A model generated the notes under the pieces. It saw only the letters and a program-made list of their open reading frames with translations, had not been told where the DNA came from and did no database searches. Positions 43,970 through 53,712 of a DNA stretch of 64,000 nt are shown here, in pieces. Position numbers and translations under genes: made by a program. Source of the stretch: JASFYU01 sp045046905 (GTDB lineage: Bacteria; Bacteroidota; Bacteroidia; Flavobacteriales; Flavobacteriaceae); contig JASFYU010000064.1 in the NCBI GenBank assembly GCA_045046905.1, forward strand, positions 22,677 through 86,676, in the 5' to 3' direction. Positions within the stretch are counted from its first letter, which is position 1; each line of letters starts with the position of its first letter.

Positions 43970-45394
43970 ATGAGTGTTACTGCTAATTCCGTATGGAACA
44001 ATTGTTTGGCCTTTATACAAGATAATATCCAACCGCAGGCATTCAAAACTTGGTTCGAGCCTATCAAGCCGGTCAAGCTATCTGAAAATGCCTTAAGTAT
44101 TCAGGTTCCTAGCAAATTCTTCTACGAGTGGCTTGAGGAACACTATGTCAAAATACTGAAAGTTGCTCTAACCAAAGAATTGGGTGAGACTGCAAAATTG
44201 GTGTACATCATACGCATGGAGAACACCTATGGTAACCGCGAACCTTTTACCGAGAAAATTCCTAGTTCTAACCGAGGAAATATAATGCCTCAGGAAATGA
44301 ACGTACCCATAAAGTCTAAAAACCCTGAACTCCGTAATCCGTTTGTCATTCCAGGCATTCGAAACATAAAGATTGAATCACAGCTTAATCCCAATTATAA
44401 TTTTGACAACTTTTTGGAAGGAGATTCTAATCGCCTTGCCAGATCGGCAGGAATGGCCGTAGCCAACAAACCCGGTGGTACTTCATTCAACCCCTTATTG
44501 ATTTTTGGAGGTGTTGGTCTAGGTAAAACGCATTTGGCGCACGCCATTGGTGTTGAGATAAAAGATAAATACCCCGAACGCACGGTTCTTTATATTTCAG
44601 CCGAGAAATTTACACAACAGTACATAGAATCGGTAAAGAAAAATACCAGGAACGATTTTATTCATTTTTATCAATTAATCGATGTTTTGATTATTGATGA
44701 TGTGCAATTTCTGTCAGGTAAATCAGGAACCCAAGATGTTTTCTTTCATATTTTCAACCACTTGCACCAAAACGGCAAACAGGTGATTTTGACTTCTGAT
44801 AAGGCACCGGTCGATATGCAAGATATCGAACAACGATTGCTATCTCGTTTTAAGTGGGGGCTTTCAGCGGAACTTCAAATTCCTGATTACGAGACACGCA
44901 TCAGCATCCTTAAAAATAAATTATATCGTGACGGTGTAGAAATGCCCGATGACATCATAGAGTATGTTGCAAAACATATAAAATCGAACATCCGAGAATT
45001 GGAAGGAGCTATAATATCGCTTATTGCCCAGTCTTCTTTTAATAAAAAAGAAGTTACTCTGGAGCTGGCACAGCAGGTAGTCGAGAAATTTGTGAAAAAC
45101 ACCAAGCGCGAAGTATCGATAGACTACATTCAAAAGGTGGTATCTGATTACTTTGAAATGGATGTTGCCACATTGCAATCCAAAACTAGAAAACGTCATA
45201 TTGTTCAAGCACGGCAATTGGCTATGTTTTTCGCCAAAAAATTCACCAAAGCTTCATTGGCTAGTATTGGCTCTCAGATAGGAAAAAGAGACCATGCAAC
45301 CGTACTACATGCCTGCAAAACAGTAGATAACCTTGCGGAAACCGACAAACAGTTCCGCAAATACATCGAAGACCTAACCAAGAAAATTTCCTAA
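43970..45394 (+). CDS. dnaA: Chromosomal replication initiator DnaA
   Basis: DnaA binds DnaA boxes and melts the origin. The 474-residue protein has an N-terminal domain I, a variable linker, AAA+ domain with Walker A FGGVGLGKTHLAHAIG (about 180-195) and Walker B VLIIDDVQFLSGK, sensor DIEQRLLSRFKWGL, and a C-terminal helix-turn-helix with signature ASIGSQIGKRDHATVLHAC. The 209-base upstream gap has no clear DnaA-box cluster, so the origin is probably elsewhere. It is followed by a phosphatase and a methyltransferase gene 6 and 3 bases apart. Confidence 0.97.
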   Translation: MSVTANSVWNNCLAFIQDNIQPQAFKTWFEPIKPVKLSENALSIQVPSKFFYEWLEEHYVKILKVALTKELGETAKLVYIIRMENTYGNREPFTEKIPSSNRGNIMPQEMNVPIKSKNPELRNPFVIPGIRNIKIESQLNPNYNFDNFLEGDSNRLARSAGMAVANKPGGTSFNPLLIFGGVGLGKTHLAHAIGVEIKDKYPERTVLYISAEKFTQQYIESVKKNTRNDFIHFYQLIDVLIIDDVQFLSGKSGTQDVFFHIFNHLHQNGKQVILTSDKAPVDMQDIEQRLLSRFKWGLSAELQIPDYETRISILKNKLYRDGVEMPDDIIEYVAKHIKSNIRELEGAIISLIAQSSFNKKEVTLELAQQVVEKFVKNTKREVSIDYIQKVVSDYFEMDVATLQSKTRKRHIVQARQLAMFFAKKFTKASLASIGSQIGKRDHATVLHACKTVDNLAETDKQFRKYIEDLTKKIS

Positions 45395-45400
45395 TTTCTA

Positions 45401-45868
45401 GTGGTGTCCAAAATTTTAATGGTATGCCTAGGAAATATTTGCAGGTCACCATTGGCAGAAGGTATTCTTCAAAGCAAAGTCGATTCGAAAAAAGTGGTTA
45501 TTGATTCTGCAGGAACTGGCGGCTATCACATTGGCAATTTACCCGATAGCCGAAGCATTAAGGTAGCACAGAACCACGGCATCAATATCACCCAACAACG
45601 TTGTAGAAAATTTACAATAGATGACTTTGAAAATTTTAATATCATCTATGTCATGGACCACAACAACTATGAAGCCATTATGGCCTTAACTAGCAATGCA
45701 TCTGAAATAGCCAAAGTAAGACTTTTACTAGATGAGGTCGAACTCAATGTCAATGAGGTACCTGACCCCTATTATGGTGGTGAAAATGGATTTGAACATG
45801 TTTTTCATCTAATCGATACTGCTTGCGATATAATCGCAAAGAAACTAAAGCACAATGAATTAATTTAA
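45401..45868 (+). CDS. Low-molecular-weight protein-tyrosine phosphatase
   Basis: A 155-residue cytosolic phosphatase. The phosphate loop is MVCLGNICRSPLAEG (C-x5-R-S), and the acid-base Asp lies in PDPYYGG near residue 125. Start is GTG (45401, or the next codon 45404); no ATG precedes the P-loop at proper distance. The 6-base gap after dnaA suggests readthrough from it. Substrates could be polysaccharide tyrosine kinases, none of which are in the window. Confidence 0.93.
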   Translation: MVSKILMVCLGNICRSPLAEGILQSKVDSKKVVIDSAGTGGYHIGNLPDSRSIKVAQNHGINITQQRCRKFTIDDFENFNIIYVMDHNNYEAIMALTSNASEIAKVRLLLDEVELNVNEVPDPYYGGENGFEHVFHLIDTACDIIAKKLKHNELI

Positions 45869-45871
45869 TCC

Positions 45872-46594
45872 ATGGCCAATAATCACATGTTTCAAGGAAA
45901 GCTCTTTTTGATCCCCACTACACTTGGAGACAATGAACCTCTTGAAGTATTACCTATCTCAATTAAAAGGGCCATAGAGGATATCAACTACTATATTGTA
46001 GAAAATGAAAAATCGGCGCGACATTTCATCAAAAAAATTAGTCCGAGAAAATCACAGCCTGCTCTTCATTTGGAAACGCTGAACAAGTATACTGAACCAA
46101 GCTTGATTCCAACCTTTTTAGACCCCTGTTTAGAAGGTCATGATATCGGTGTACTTTCCGAAGCTGGCTGCCCTGGAATAGCAGACCCAGGAGCTGATGT
46201 TGTGAAAATCGCACATGAAAAAGGCATTAAAGTAGTGCCCTTGGTTGGGCCTTCCTCGATTCTACTCGCTTTGATGGCCAGCGGATTGAATGGTCAAAAT
46301 TTCGCATTTAATGGGTATTTGCCCATTGACCAAATCGAAAGAAAAAAAGCCATAAAAAGACTTGAAAAAGTGTCGAGAGAGCAAAATCAATCGCAACTGT
46401 TTATAGAGACCCCGTATAGAAATGACAAATTATTTTTAGAACTTATAAAAGCACTTTCTAAAACCACAAGGCTATGTGTCGCTACCGATATTACCTTGCC
46501 CACAGAATCTATACTTACAAAAACGGTAGACTCATGGAAAAAAACAGCTATGAATTTGCATAAAAAGCCAACGCTGTTCATTATACATGCCTAA
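45872..46594 (+). CDS. SAM-dependent methyltransferase, tetrapyrrole-methylase fold (RsmI-like)
   Basis: A 240-residue protein with the corrin/porphyrin methylase fold shared by RsmI: GKLFLIPTTLGD, DIGVLSEAGCPGIADPGADVVKIAHEKGIKVVPLVGPSSILLALMASG (region 91-137) and FIETPYRN. The start LFLIPTTLGD differs from the usual RsmI start YLVGTPIGNL, so it is probably a paralogue, common in Bacteroidota beside dnaA and an LMW phosphatase. Target likely rRNA, but not shown. A CCTGACA/TGTCAGG hairpin follows. Confidence 0.85.
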   Translation: MANNHMFQGKLFLIPTTLGDNEPLEVLPISIKRAIEDINYYIVENEKSARHFIKKISPRKSQPALHLETLNKYTEPSLIPTFLDPCLEGHDIGVLSEAGCPGIADPGADVVKIAHEKGIKVVPLVGPSSILLALMASGLNGQNFAFNGYLPIDQIERKKAIKRLEKVSREQNQSQLFIETPYRNDKLFLELIKALSKTTRLCVATDITLPTESILTKTVDSWKKTAMNLHKKPTLFIIHA

Positions 46595-46601
46595 AACTAG
46601 C

Positions 46602-46621
46602 CCTGACAAAATTATGTCAGG
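46602..46621. terminator. Weak hairpin after the methyltransferase gene
   Basis: Arms CCTGACA and TGTCAGG with a 6-base loop lie between convergent genes. No T-run follows, so strength is doubtful. Confidence 0.4.
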
Positions 46622-46652
46622 ACCTATTCATCTTCATGTTTAAAATAGTAGT

Positions 46653-47276
46653 TTAAACTTTTGGATTGCGCTTGGGCATTATGATTGAGACATCATAGCC
46701 AGAAAATTTCTTCATATATTTGGCTATATTAGTGCCATAATCATCCCTTACATCGCTCTGCCCGTATGATCTTAAATACTTTTTGACATTACCTGCACCT
46801 GCTAAATGGGCAGCTGCCAAGATACCAGATTCCGTGACCTCTACCCCACCCATGCGCTTACCGACATAGCGGAGTATATCTTTTCTAAGAATCCACTTGT
46901 TTCTGGATACGTTCGTGTGAAAGGCTCTTTCTTGTAAAACAGGATTGCCCAAAAAATGGGTCGCATTATAAACACCCATCAATTGCAAGGTGCCTATACC
47001 AAATTGGTATTTACCCAAATACCCCAAGGTATTGGTCGAAAAATAATTGCCCTGCGATTCCTTAAATGCTAGGGCCTCTTTAAATCCAATATAAGAACTT
47101 CCCAAAAAGGGAGGCACCACAATCACTATCTTAATGGCAGCCTTGTTTTTGGGAAACAAGACCTCAGTAGGCTGAGTAACCTTAAGTGTTTCAGGTACTT
47201 CGACTGGTGAAGACTTAAAACTCATAAAGATTATAAACACCATAAGAGAACAAAAAAAGATTACACATCTTCTCAT
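46653..47276 (-). CDS. Predicted peptidoglycan lytic transglycosylase/lysozyme-like protein
   Basis: A 207-residue exported protein. An N-terminal hydrophobic segment (5-21) acts as signal or anchor, and the region from about 60 resembles a soluble lytic transglycosylase core: ALAFKESQGNY with a Glu in the catalytic position, TLGYLGKYQFG, and ILAAAHLAGAGNVKKYLRS. The C-terminus reads DDYGTNIAKYMKKFSGYDVS, similar to phage-type lysozyme pieces. It probably cuts peptidoglycan in the periplasm. It is transcribed in the same direction as mltG, 146 bases away. Confidence 0.75.
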   Translation of the reverse strand: MRRCVIFFCSLMVFIIFMSFKSSPVEVPETLKVTQPTEVLFPKNKAAIKIVIVVPPFLGSSYIGFKEALAFKESQGNYFSTNTLGYLGKYQFGIGTLQLMGVYNATHFLGNPVLQERAFHTNVSRNKWILRKDILRYVGKRMGGVEVTESGILAAAHLAGAGNVKKYLRSYGQSDVRDDYGTNIAKYMKKFSGYDVSIIMPKRNPKV

Positions 47277-47422
47277 AACTCTATTTTCTTAAGACTTACG
47301 ACTATAAAAAAGCCTGCTTAAATTTCAAAGGCAAAGATAAATCGAATTATATGTAGGTTTTCCAATGCTTTGTTAAAAAAACACAATTTTAGTTAACAAG
47401 TCTTATAATTGCGTTTAGCTAC

Positions 47423-48466
47423 CTACCTATTGATATTTTGGGCATTTATCCAACGGATGTACTGCGTTTTATTTCGGTTATGCTGCGCCAAGGTCTTGGC
47501 GAACTTATGGTAGCCGAAATTTTTCACATTGGCCACCATATAGTAGTATTCGTGTTTTTCAGATTTGAGGACCGCGTCTATTGCAGATATATCGGGCATG
47601 GCTATAGGACCAGGGGGCAAGCCTGAGAACTTATAGGTATTATATGGAGAATCGAGCTTTAAATCTTTATACAGCACCCTTTTGATGACCATATCAAAAT
47701 TATTCGCATGTTTTTTTAAGCTATAAATCACCGTTGGATCCGCCTGTAATAGCATTTTCTTCTTCAACCTGTTCAAATACAGCCCTGCTACCCGCGGCCT
47801 TTCATCGGCCTTAGCGCTTTCTTTATGCACTATAGACGCCAAGGTGCTGACCTCTGTAAGGGTTAATCCGATAGATTTGGCCTTAGCTGTACGAGAAACG
47901 TTCCAAAACCTATGGTATTCTTTGAGCATTCTTCCTCTGAACTGCTCAGGAGATGTATTCCAAAAGAGTTCATAGCTATTAGGAATATACATCGAGAGTT
48001 TAGTCATATGGTTGAAGCCGTTAGCTTTCAAAAAGTCATCATCATTAAACGACCGTAACAACGATAGACTATCTGCTTCTATTTGGTCGGCAATACGCCC
48101 TGCTAAATCTGCCAAGGTCTCTTGATTATTAAAGGCCACCTTTAACGGAATATTGTTACTGCGTAATGAATTGATGACCTCATTGTTGTTCATTCCTTTT
48201 TTAATAGCAAACTTTCCGCCCTTGATATTACTTATATATCCCTTTTTAATGGCTATTTGTTCAAAGGATTCTATATCTTCTAGAAGAGGTAACAAGGATT
48301 CTTTTACATCTGCAAATTGAGCATCTGACGCAATGTACACATAGGCCTCATCATTGTTAAATTTTGTATTCGGAGAGAAAATGGCATCGTAAACAGTATA
48401 GGCAAATACCCCTCCTACAAGAAGACTAAGGGCTACAATTACAAGTAAAATCTTTTTGATATACAT
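47423..48466 (-). CDS. mltG: Endolytic transglycosylase MltG
   Basis: MltG is an inner-membrane enzyme that cleaves nascent glycan strands. The 347-residue protein has one N-terminal TM segment (about 5-25), a LysM-like region, and the YceG catalytic domain: IVHKESAKADERPRVAGLYLNRL (region 213-234, catalytic Glu216) and LQADPTVIYSL. PYNTYKFSGLPPGPIAMP completes the site. Its start shares one base with the GNAT stop, giving a dapF-GNAT-mltG unit. Confidence 0.95.
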   Translation of the reverse strand: MYIKKILLVIVALSLLVGGVFAYTVYDAIFSPNTKFNNDEAYVYIASDAQFADVKESLLPLLEDIESFEQIAIKKGYISNIKGGKFAIKKGMNNNEVINSLRSNNIPLKVAFNNQETLADLAGRIADQIEADSLSLLRSFNDDDFLKANGFNHMTKLSMYIPNSYELFWNTSPEQFRGRMLKEYHRFWNVSRTAKAKSIGLTLTEVSTLASIVHKESAKADERPRVAGLYLNRLKKKMLLQADPTVIYSLKKHANNFDMVIKRVLYKDLKLDSPYNTYKFSGLPPGPIAMPDISAIDAVLKSEKHEYYYMVANVKNFGYHKFAKTLAQHNRNKTQYIRWINAQNINR

Positions 48467-48990
48467 TATTCGTTTATCTTTTGGAATAGAATTTCGTTTT
48501 TATAGCTTCCGTTCGAACATATCCACGCTTTTTTTACGCCGACTTGTTCAAACCCCATTTTTTTGAACAAATGAACACTTGCTAAGTTATCTTCCATAAC
48601 ATTGACATATACTTGTTTAAATTCTAATATTGTAAATACATAATCACATAACAAAGTAATAGCCTCGGAACCAACTCCCTTGTTTCGTTCCTTTTCCTCT
48701 AAAACGATAATACCCATACCTGCCCTATGGTTTTTAGGATCAAAATCGAAGAGGTCGATTAGCCCAAGTATTCGATTCGAAAAATCACAAATACATAAGC
48801 GCAATTGCTTTACATCATATATATCTCTATGTGCATTCTCTAGATATTGCTTTAGTACATGTCTTGAATAAGGCGTGGCCGTACCGCTGATTTCCCAGAT
48901 ATCGGTATTGTTTTCAAGCTCGTACAGGAAATCAAGATCACCAGGCTCCAGCGCTCTAAGATAAATATGTTCTCCCTTTAAATTCAGCAT
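48466..48990 (-). CDS. GNAT family N-acetyltransferase
   Basis: A 174-residue RimJ/RimL-like acetyltransferase: ERIYLRALEPGDLDFLYELENN-like N-terminus (HIYLRALEPGDLDFLY), acetyl-CoA loop EEKERNKGVGSEAITLL, and NLASVHLFKKMGFEQVG. Such enzymes acetylate protein N-termini, amino acids or antibiotics; the target is unknown. It overlaps dapF by 7 bases and mltG by 1. Confidence 0.92.
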   Translation of the reverse strand: MLNLKGEHIYLRALEPGDLDFLYELENNTDIWEISGTATPYSRHVLKQYLENAHRDIYDVKQLRLCICDFSNRILGLIDLFDFDPKNHRAGMGIIVLEEKERNKGVGSEAITLLCDYVFTILEFKQVYVNVMEDNLASVHLFKKMGFEQVGVKKAWICSNGSYKNEILFQKINE

Positions 48991-49760
48991 TCGATTTCAC
49001 CTTTATACACCATTTTCGCAGGACCTACTAAATGAATATTCTTATAGCCTTCTCCATTTTTTTCGAATCGCACCTGTAATTCACCCCCAAGACTGTTGAC
49101 ATGCACATTTTTACTATCTGTTTTTCCAGAATCATGCATAGCAATGGCCACGGCGGTCACCCCAGTACCACAGGAAAGTGTTTCATCTTCGACACCGCGT
49201 TCATAGGTTCTTACAAAAAATGTTTTTGAATCTCGTTGTTCCACAAAATTAATATTACTACCCTGCTCTCCATAGAGTCCGTATCTCAATTTTTTTCCTT
49301 CTTTGAATACATTAAAACCGTCTAAATCAGTGACCAACTGCACATGATGGGGAGAACCGGTATCTAAAAAAGTTGCGTTTGGCTTGACCTTTATTTTGGT
49401 AACCTCTTGCATTTGCAGACTAATCACATCATTTTCAATGGTGGCTCTATGCAAACCGTCTACCGCATTAAAAATGGTTTCATCGTCGATGAACCCCATC
49501 TGTTTTGCGAAGGCGACCAAACACCTTCCGCCGTTGCCGCACATACTTCCCTTCCTGCCATCGGCATTATAGTAGACCATTTTAAAGTCGGTTTGCTCAT
49601 CTTCTTCCAATAGAATAAGGCCATCGGCACCAATGCCAAATTTTCTGTTACATAAAAATGCTACTAACTTAGTATCATTTTTAGGAAAGTCGAGATTGCG
49701 ATTATCGATCATCACAAAGTCATTTCCTGTACCCTGATATTTATAGAATAATATAGTCAT
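48984..49760 (-). CDS. dapF: Diaminopimelate epimerase
   Basis: DapF converts LL- to meso-diaminopimelate for lysine and peptidoglycan. The 258-residue protein has both catalytic Cys: Cys74 in MCGNGGRC and Cys197 in LSCGTGVTA, plus YYNADGRKG and ERGVEDET. Length is usual. It is the first gene of the minus-strand unit with GNAT and mltG, tying precursor supply and glycan processing in one transcript. Confidence 0.96.
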   Translation of the reverse strand: MTILFYKYQGTGNDFVMIDNRNLDFPKNDTKLVAFLCNRKFGIGADGLILLEEDEQTDFKMVYYNADGRKGSMCGNGGRCLVAFAKQMGFIDDETIFNAVDGLHRATIENDVISLQMQEVTKIKVKPNATFLDTGSPHHVQLVTDLDGFNVFKEGKKLRYGLYGEQGSNINFVEQRDSKTFFVRTYERGVEDETLSCGTGVTAVAIAMHDSGKTDSKNVHVNSLGGELQVRFEKNGEGYKNIHLVGPAKMVYKGEIEC

Positions 49761-49892
49761 ATTACAATTTAAACTACAAAGATAGGACTTTATTTAAGGT
49801 AATTTTAGGCGTTAAAATGTAGTTAAACCTAAGCTTCTGACGACTAAATAAATTAGTTTTACAATAGTATACGTTAAAAAATCACACTACTT

Positions 49893-51287
49893 ATGAAGAG
49901 AATTGCAAGTTTATTACTGGTTTCTATTTTTGCAGGAGCAATAACATTGGGGGCTTATAAGCTCTTTTTCGAAAAAGCCAACTACGCCATTGTTACTCAG
50001 AATGATGGGGCATCAACATTTAAAACCAGCCTTACCCCCACTTCTGCAAAAGGAGCGGGTATCAATGAAGTCGACTTCACCGTGGCCGCAGAAAATACGG
50101 TCAATGCCGTAGTTCATGTAAAAAACCTGAGCTTGAGCAAAGGCCCCAGTAGTCCTTTGGAGTTTTTCTTTGGTTCTAGACAAAGTCAAACACCACAGAT
50201 AGGTACCGGTTCTGGGGTAATTATTACTTCTGACGGCTATATTGTCACCAATAATCACGTAATAGCCAAAGCCAGTCAATTACAGGTTACCTTGAACAAT
50301 AACAAAACCTATGATGCCGAATTGATAGGTACCGATCCCAATTCTGATATCGCACTGATTAAAATAGAAGCCGATAGAAAATTGCCCTACTTAACCTTTG
50401 GCGATTCTGATAATACAAAAATCGGAGAATGGGTCTTGGCCGTAGGCAACCCTTTCAACCTCACATCTACGGTTACAGCGGGCATAGTAAGTGCCAAAGC
50501 AAGGGCCCTTGGTAAAATCGACCAATCTTTTATACAGACTGACGCCGCCGTAAACCCGGGGAATAGCGGCGGGGCCTTGGTAAACACTAATGGTGACCTT
50601 ATTGGTATCAATACGGCTATTACCTCACAAACTGGATCCTATGTCGGCTATTCCTTTGCTGTACCTAGTAACATTGCTAAGAAAGTGGTCGACGATATTA
50701 TGGAGTATGGAAATGTACAAAAAGGTTTTCTCGGCATTGTACCTGCGGTCCTCAATACCAAAGAGGCTTTCGAAAGGGGAATCAGCGATATCGATGGGGT
50801 GTATATTGAAATAGTAGAGGATGGTATGGGTGCCTATAAAGCAGATCTACAACATGGTGATATCATCACAAAATTAGATTATGTCGATATTCACAAAATT
50901 TCAGATTTAACGGGCTATATCGCCACAAAAAGACCTGGAGATGAAATAGAGGTGACGGTTGATCGCGAAGAAGAAATTATAATAGTTTCACTGACGTTAA
51001 TGGAACGCCAGACCATTGTTGTGCCAACGCTGGGTCTTGAAGTCAAAAATTTGACCGATCGTGACAGGAAAAAGTTCAAGACAAAAAAGGGAGTTAAAAT
51101 TGTTGGAGTACCAGAGACCTATCGCGGCTATGGCCTCAAAGGCAAGATTTTATTATCTATTGATGATAAAGAAATCAATGGTATTCAAGAGGCGAAAACG
51201 CTATTCGGCCGTATTTCAAGACATGGTCGAACAAGTATTACCATGCTCAATGAAAACGGGGAAAAAGAACGGCTTATTTTTCAATAG
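49893..51287 (+). CDS. HtrA/DegP-family periplasmic serine protease
   Basis: A 464-residue S1C protease with an N-terminal membrane anchor or signal (about 5-26). The triad is intact: His122 in TNNHVIA, Asp152 in NSDIALIKI, and Ser225 in NPGNSGGALV. Two PDZ-like regions follow: KGFLGIVPAVLNTKEAFERG with DGVYIEIVEDGMGAYKADL, then a second, weaker one (LGLEVKNLTDRDRKKF). HtrA proteins degrade or chaperone misfolded envelope proteins. It stands alone and ends before a strong terminator. Confidence 0.95.
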   Translation: MKRIASLLLVSIFAGAITLGAYKLFFEKANYAIVTQNDGASTFKTSLTPTSAKGAGINEVDFTVAAENTVNAVVHVKNLSLSKGPSSPLEFFFGSRQSQTPQIGTGSGVIITSDGYIVTNNHVIAKASQLQVTLNNNKTYDAELIGTDPNSDIALIKIEADRKLPYLTFGDSDNTKIGEWVLAVGNPFNLTSTVTAGIVSAKARALGKIDQSFIQTDAAVNPGNSGGALVNTNGDLIGINTAITSQTGSYVGYSFAVPSNIAKKVVDDIMEYGNVQKGFLGIVPAVLNTKEAFERGISDIDGVYIEIVEDGMGAYKADLQHGDIITKLDYVDIHKISDLTGYIATKRPGDEIEVTVDREEEIIIVSLTLMERQTIVVPTLGLEVKNLTDRDRKKFKTKKGVKIVGVPETYRGYGLKGKILLSIDDKEINGIQEAKTLFGRISRHGRTSITMLNENGEKERLIFQ

Positions 51288-51309
51288 AACAGCAAAGCAC
51301 AAAAAAAAA

Positions 51310-51337
51310 CAACGCTCCTTTTAGGGGCGTTTTTTTA
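51310..51337 (+). terminator. Rho-independent terminator of the HtrA gene
   Basis: Arms AACGCtCC and GGgGCGTT are followed by a run of seven T, about 23 bases past the stop codon. Confidence 0.85.
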
Positions 51338-51506
51338 TTCACAGCAGTGGGTTTCAATAATTATCGAGATAGCATCGAATTAATTATGGTATGTCTTTAT
51401 TCATAGCTCGTATGCTTGCATGAAGCTAGTTGATTTCCTAAATAGCTGTATGATAGCATTTAAAATCATTATTTTTACATAAGACAAAACCATTCAAAAA
51501 AATCTG

Positions 51507-52955
51507 ATGGGAGACATTCAGTATTACGAAAAAGAATTGGCTTTTCAAGCCGATAGACGAAAAGCAACTGCTGAATTCATTAAACTAACAAGTGATCTTT
51601 GGTATGACAAATCAATCGAAATCGTACTCTTTAAAAATCAGATAATTGATAAAAACGTTAGCGACATTATCAATTTACATGAATATGCAGGAGAATTTGT
51701 ACAGAAACCCATTTCGATCTTTGACTCAGTAGAGATTTTAAGGGCCATAAGTGATCTGCGGTTACCGCCTTCAAAATTAGATATTGGCAAATTGGTATAT
51801 GAATATCATTCTGACGATAATAACTTTAACAATGCAAGGGCATTTGTTGTCAACAAGCTCAAAGATGCCCATGAATATGAAGAAATACAGCCCAAAGATG
51901 TCATATTGTATGGCTTTGGACGAATAGGAAGGCTTCTGGCACGTGAGCTGATGGCCAAAGCCGGAAAAGGAAACCAATTACGGTTGAGAGCAATAGTCAC
52001 TAGGGGTGCTGTGAGTCCTGATATTTTAGAAAAGAGAGCTAGCTTGTTGCGCATAGATTCGATTCATGGTAAATTTATGGGCACAGTGGATACCGACATA
52101 AAAAATAATGCACTCTTGATTAATGGTACTACAGTATGGGTAATCAATGCTGAAGAACCCGAGAATATCGATTATACTAAATATGGAATATCGGATGCTT
52201 TGATTATTGACAATTCAGGAGCTTTCAGAACAAAAGAACAACTCAGCAGACATTTAAAATCTAAGGGCGTAAGCAGGGTCTTGCTAACTGCACCAGGAAA
52301 AGGGGTGCCAAATATAGTACATGGTATAAATCATAGAGATTATGACCCCGATACCGTTAAAATATTCTCAGCCGCATCTTGTACTACCAATGCGATAACC
52401 CCTATCTTAAAGGTCGTAGAGGAATCTCTAGGTATTAAAAAGGGGCATTTAGAAACGATTCATGCGTACACCAATGACCAAAATCTGGTCGATAATATGC
52501 ACGGAAAGTATCGTCGTGGTAGAGCTGCCGCTTTAAATATGGTCATAACAGAGACCGGTGCCGGCGAAGCTGTTTCCAAGGCCTTGCCTTCTTTAAAGGG
52601 AAAATTGACATCGAATGCTATTCGGGTTCCTGTGCCTAATGGGTCTTTGGCCATATTAAATTTGGACATAAAAAATAAGACTTCAAGAGATGGCTTGAAC
52701 ACCATCTTAAAAAAATATGCACTTGAAGGCGATCTTGTGGAGCAGATAAAGTATTCTTTAAATAAAGAAATGGTATCATCCGACATTGTCGGCACTGCAG
52801 CTCCCTCAATTTACGACAGCAAGGCCACTATTGTTTCCAACAATGGTAAAAACATTGTGCTTTATATTTGGTATGATAATGAGTATGGGTATTCGCACCA
52901 AGTTATTCGCTTGGCCAAATATATTGCCAAGGTGAGAAGATATACCTACTACTAG
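51507..52955 (+). CDS. Glyceraldehyde-3-phosphate dehydrogenase, long form
   Basis: A 482-residue GAPDH. Residues 1-130 form a helical N-terminal extension absent from the standard 335-residue enzyme. The NAD-binding motif ILYGFGRIGRLL begins at 133, catalytic Cys292 lies in SAASCTTNAITP, and LETIHAYTNDQNLVDNMH and YIWYDNEYGYSHQV complete the site. This long class is common in Bacteroidota and cyanobacterial-like lineages and may favour gluconeogenesis, but that cannot be seen here. Single-gene unit. Confidence 0.93.
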   Translation: MGDIQYYEKELAFQADRRKATAEFIKLTSDLWYDKSIEIVLFKNQIIDKNVSDIINLHEYAGEFVQKPISIFDSVEILRAISDLRLPPSKLDIGKLVYEYHSDDNNFNNARAFVVNKLKDAHEYEEIQPKDVILYGFGRIGRLLARELMAKAGKGNQLRLRAIVTRGAVSPDILEKRASLLRIDSIHGKFMGTVDTDIKNNALLINGTTVWVINAEEPENIDYTKYGISDALIIDNSGAFRTKEQLSRHLKSKGVSRVLLTAPGKGVPNIVHGINHRDYDPDTVKIFSAASCTTNAITPILKVVEESLGIKKGHLETIHAYTNDQNLVDNMHGKYRRGRAAALNMVITETGAGEAVSKALPSLKGKLTSNAIRVPVPNGSLAILNLDIKNKTSRDGLNTILKKYALEGDLVEQIKYSLNKEMVSSDIVGTAAPSIYDSKATIVSNNGKNIVLYIWYDNEYGYSHQVIRLAKYIAKVRRYTYY

Positions 52956-53091
52956 CAATGCAACTTTACGGAGGTATGGGGCTTTAATAGGTTTTCTTAT
53001 ATAGAAGCTTATCATCAATTTTTTTTCTTAATTCATAATATTGAATTACTTTAGTCGCCTCTAAATCATTTTTAACCTCAAGACTTACATA

Positions 53092-53712
53092 ATGAAAGGC
53101 TTTAGAATACTATTTATTGTAATATTCCTATTGGCATATAATCAACAATTCGCTCAACAATCGGAAGACCAGCAAGAGCTATCATTAGACAAAGGAACTA
53201 TTGATAGTCAATTTGAGTACATCATTAAGAAATCAGGCAATTACAGGGCTGAAGGCAAAAGATATGAAGTGGTTAGAGCTATTTCGTTAGACAAGCTTCG
53301 AAAAAATGTTCTTGATACCTTAAGTGCACAGAACAAAAAAGCAGTCGAATTAAAGAATACGATTGCCGGGCATGTAACCACCATCAGTTCTTTAAACGAA
53401 AAGTTAGGAGAAACAACAAACAATCTTAGCTCAGTCACCGAAGAAAAAGACAGTATGTCATTTTTGGGAATTTCAGTATCAAAAACAACCTACAACGCTA
53501 TATTATGGACTATAATCGGGGCGCTGATGGGCCTGATGTTATTTTTTATGTATAAATTTAGAAGAAGTAACGTTCTTACACGACAAGCCAAGTCAAACTT
53601 ATCGGAACTCGAAACGCAATATGAGGATCATAGACGCAGAGCTTTAGAACGTGAGCAAAAAATTAGTCGACAATATCAAGATGAAATAAACAGGCAAAAA
53701 AAGTCTAAATAA
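53092..53712 (+). CDS. Membrane protein with coiled coils, uncharacterised
   Basis: A 206-residue protein. A signal peptide (1-22, ending NQQFAQQ) is followed by a periplasmic part (30-130) with heptad repeats (NKKAVELKNTIAGHV, SLNEKLGETTNNLSSV), one TM helix (about 143-162), and a basic cytoplasmic coiled coil (170-206). The topology links both sides of the inner membrane. It is a recurrent neighbour of trmD and rplS in flavobacteria by my recollection; no function known. Confidence 0.78.
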   Translation: MKGFRILFIVIFLLAYNQQFAQQSEDQQELSLDKGTIDSQFEYIIKKSGNYRAEGKRYEVVRAISLDKLRKNVLDTLSAQNKKAVELKNTIAGHVTTISSLNEKLGETTNNLSSVTEEKDSMSFLGISVSKTTYNAILWTIIGALMGLMLFFMYKFRRSNVLTRQAKSNLSELETQYEDHRRRALEREQKISRQYQDEINRQKKSK

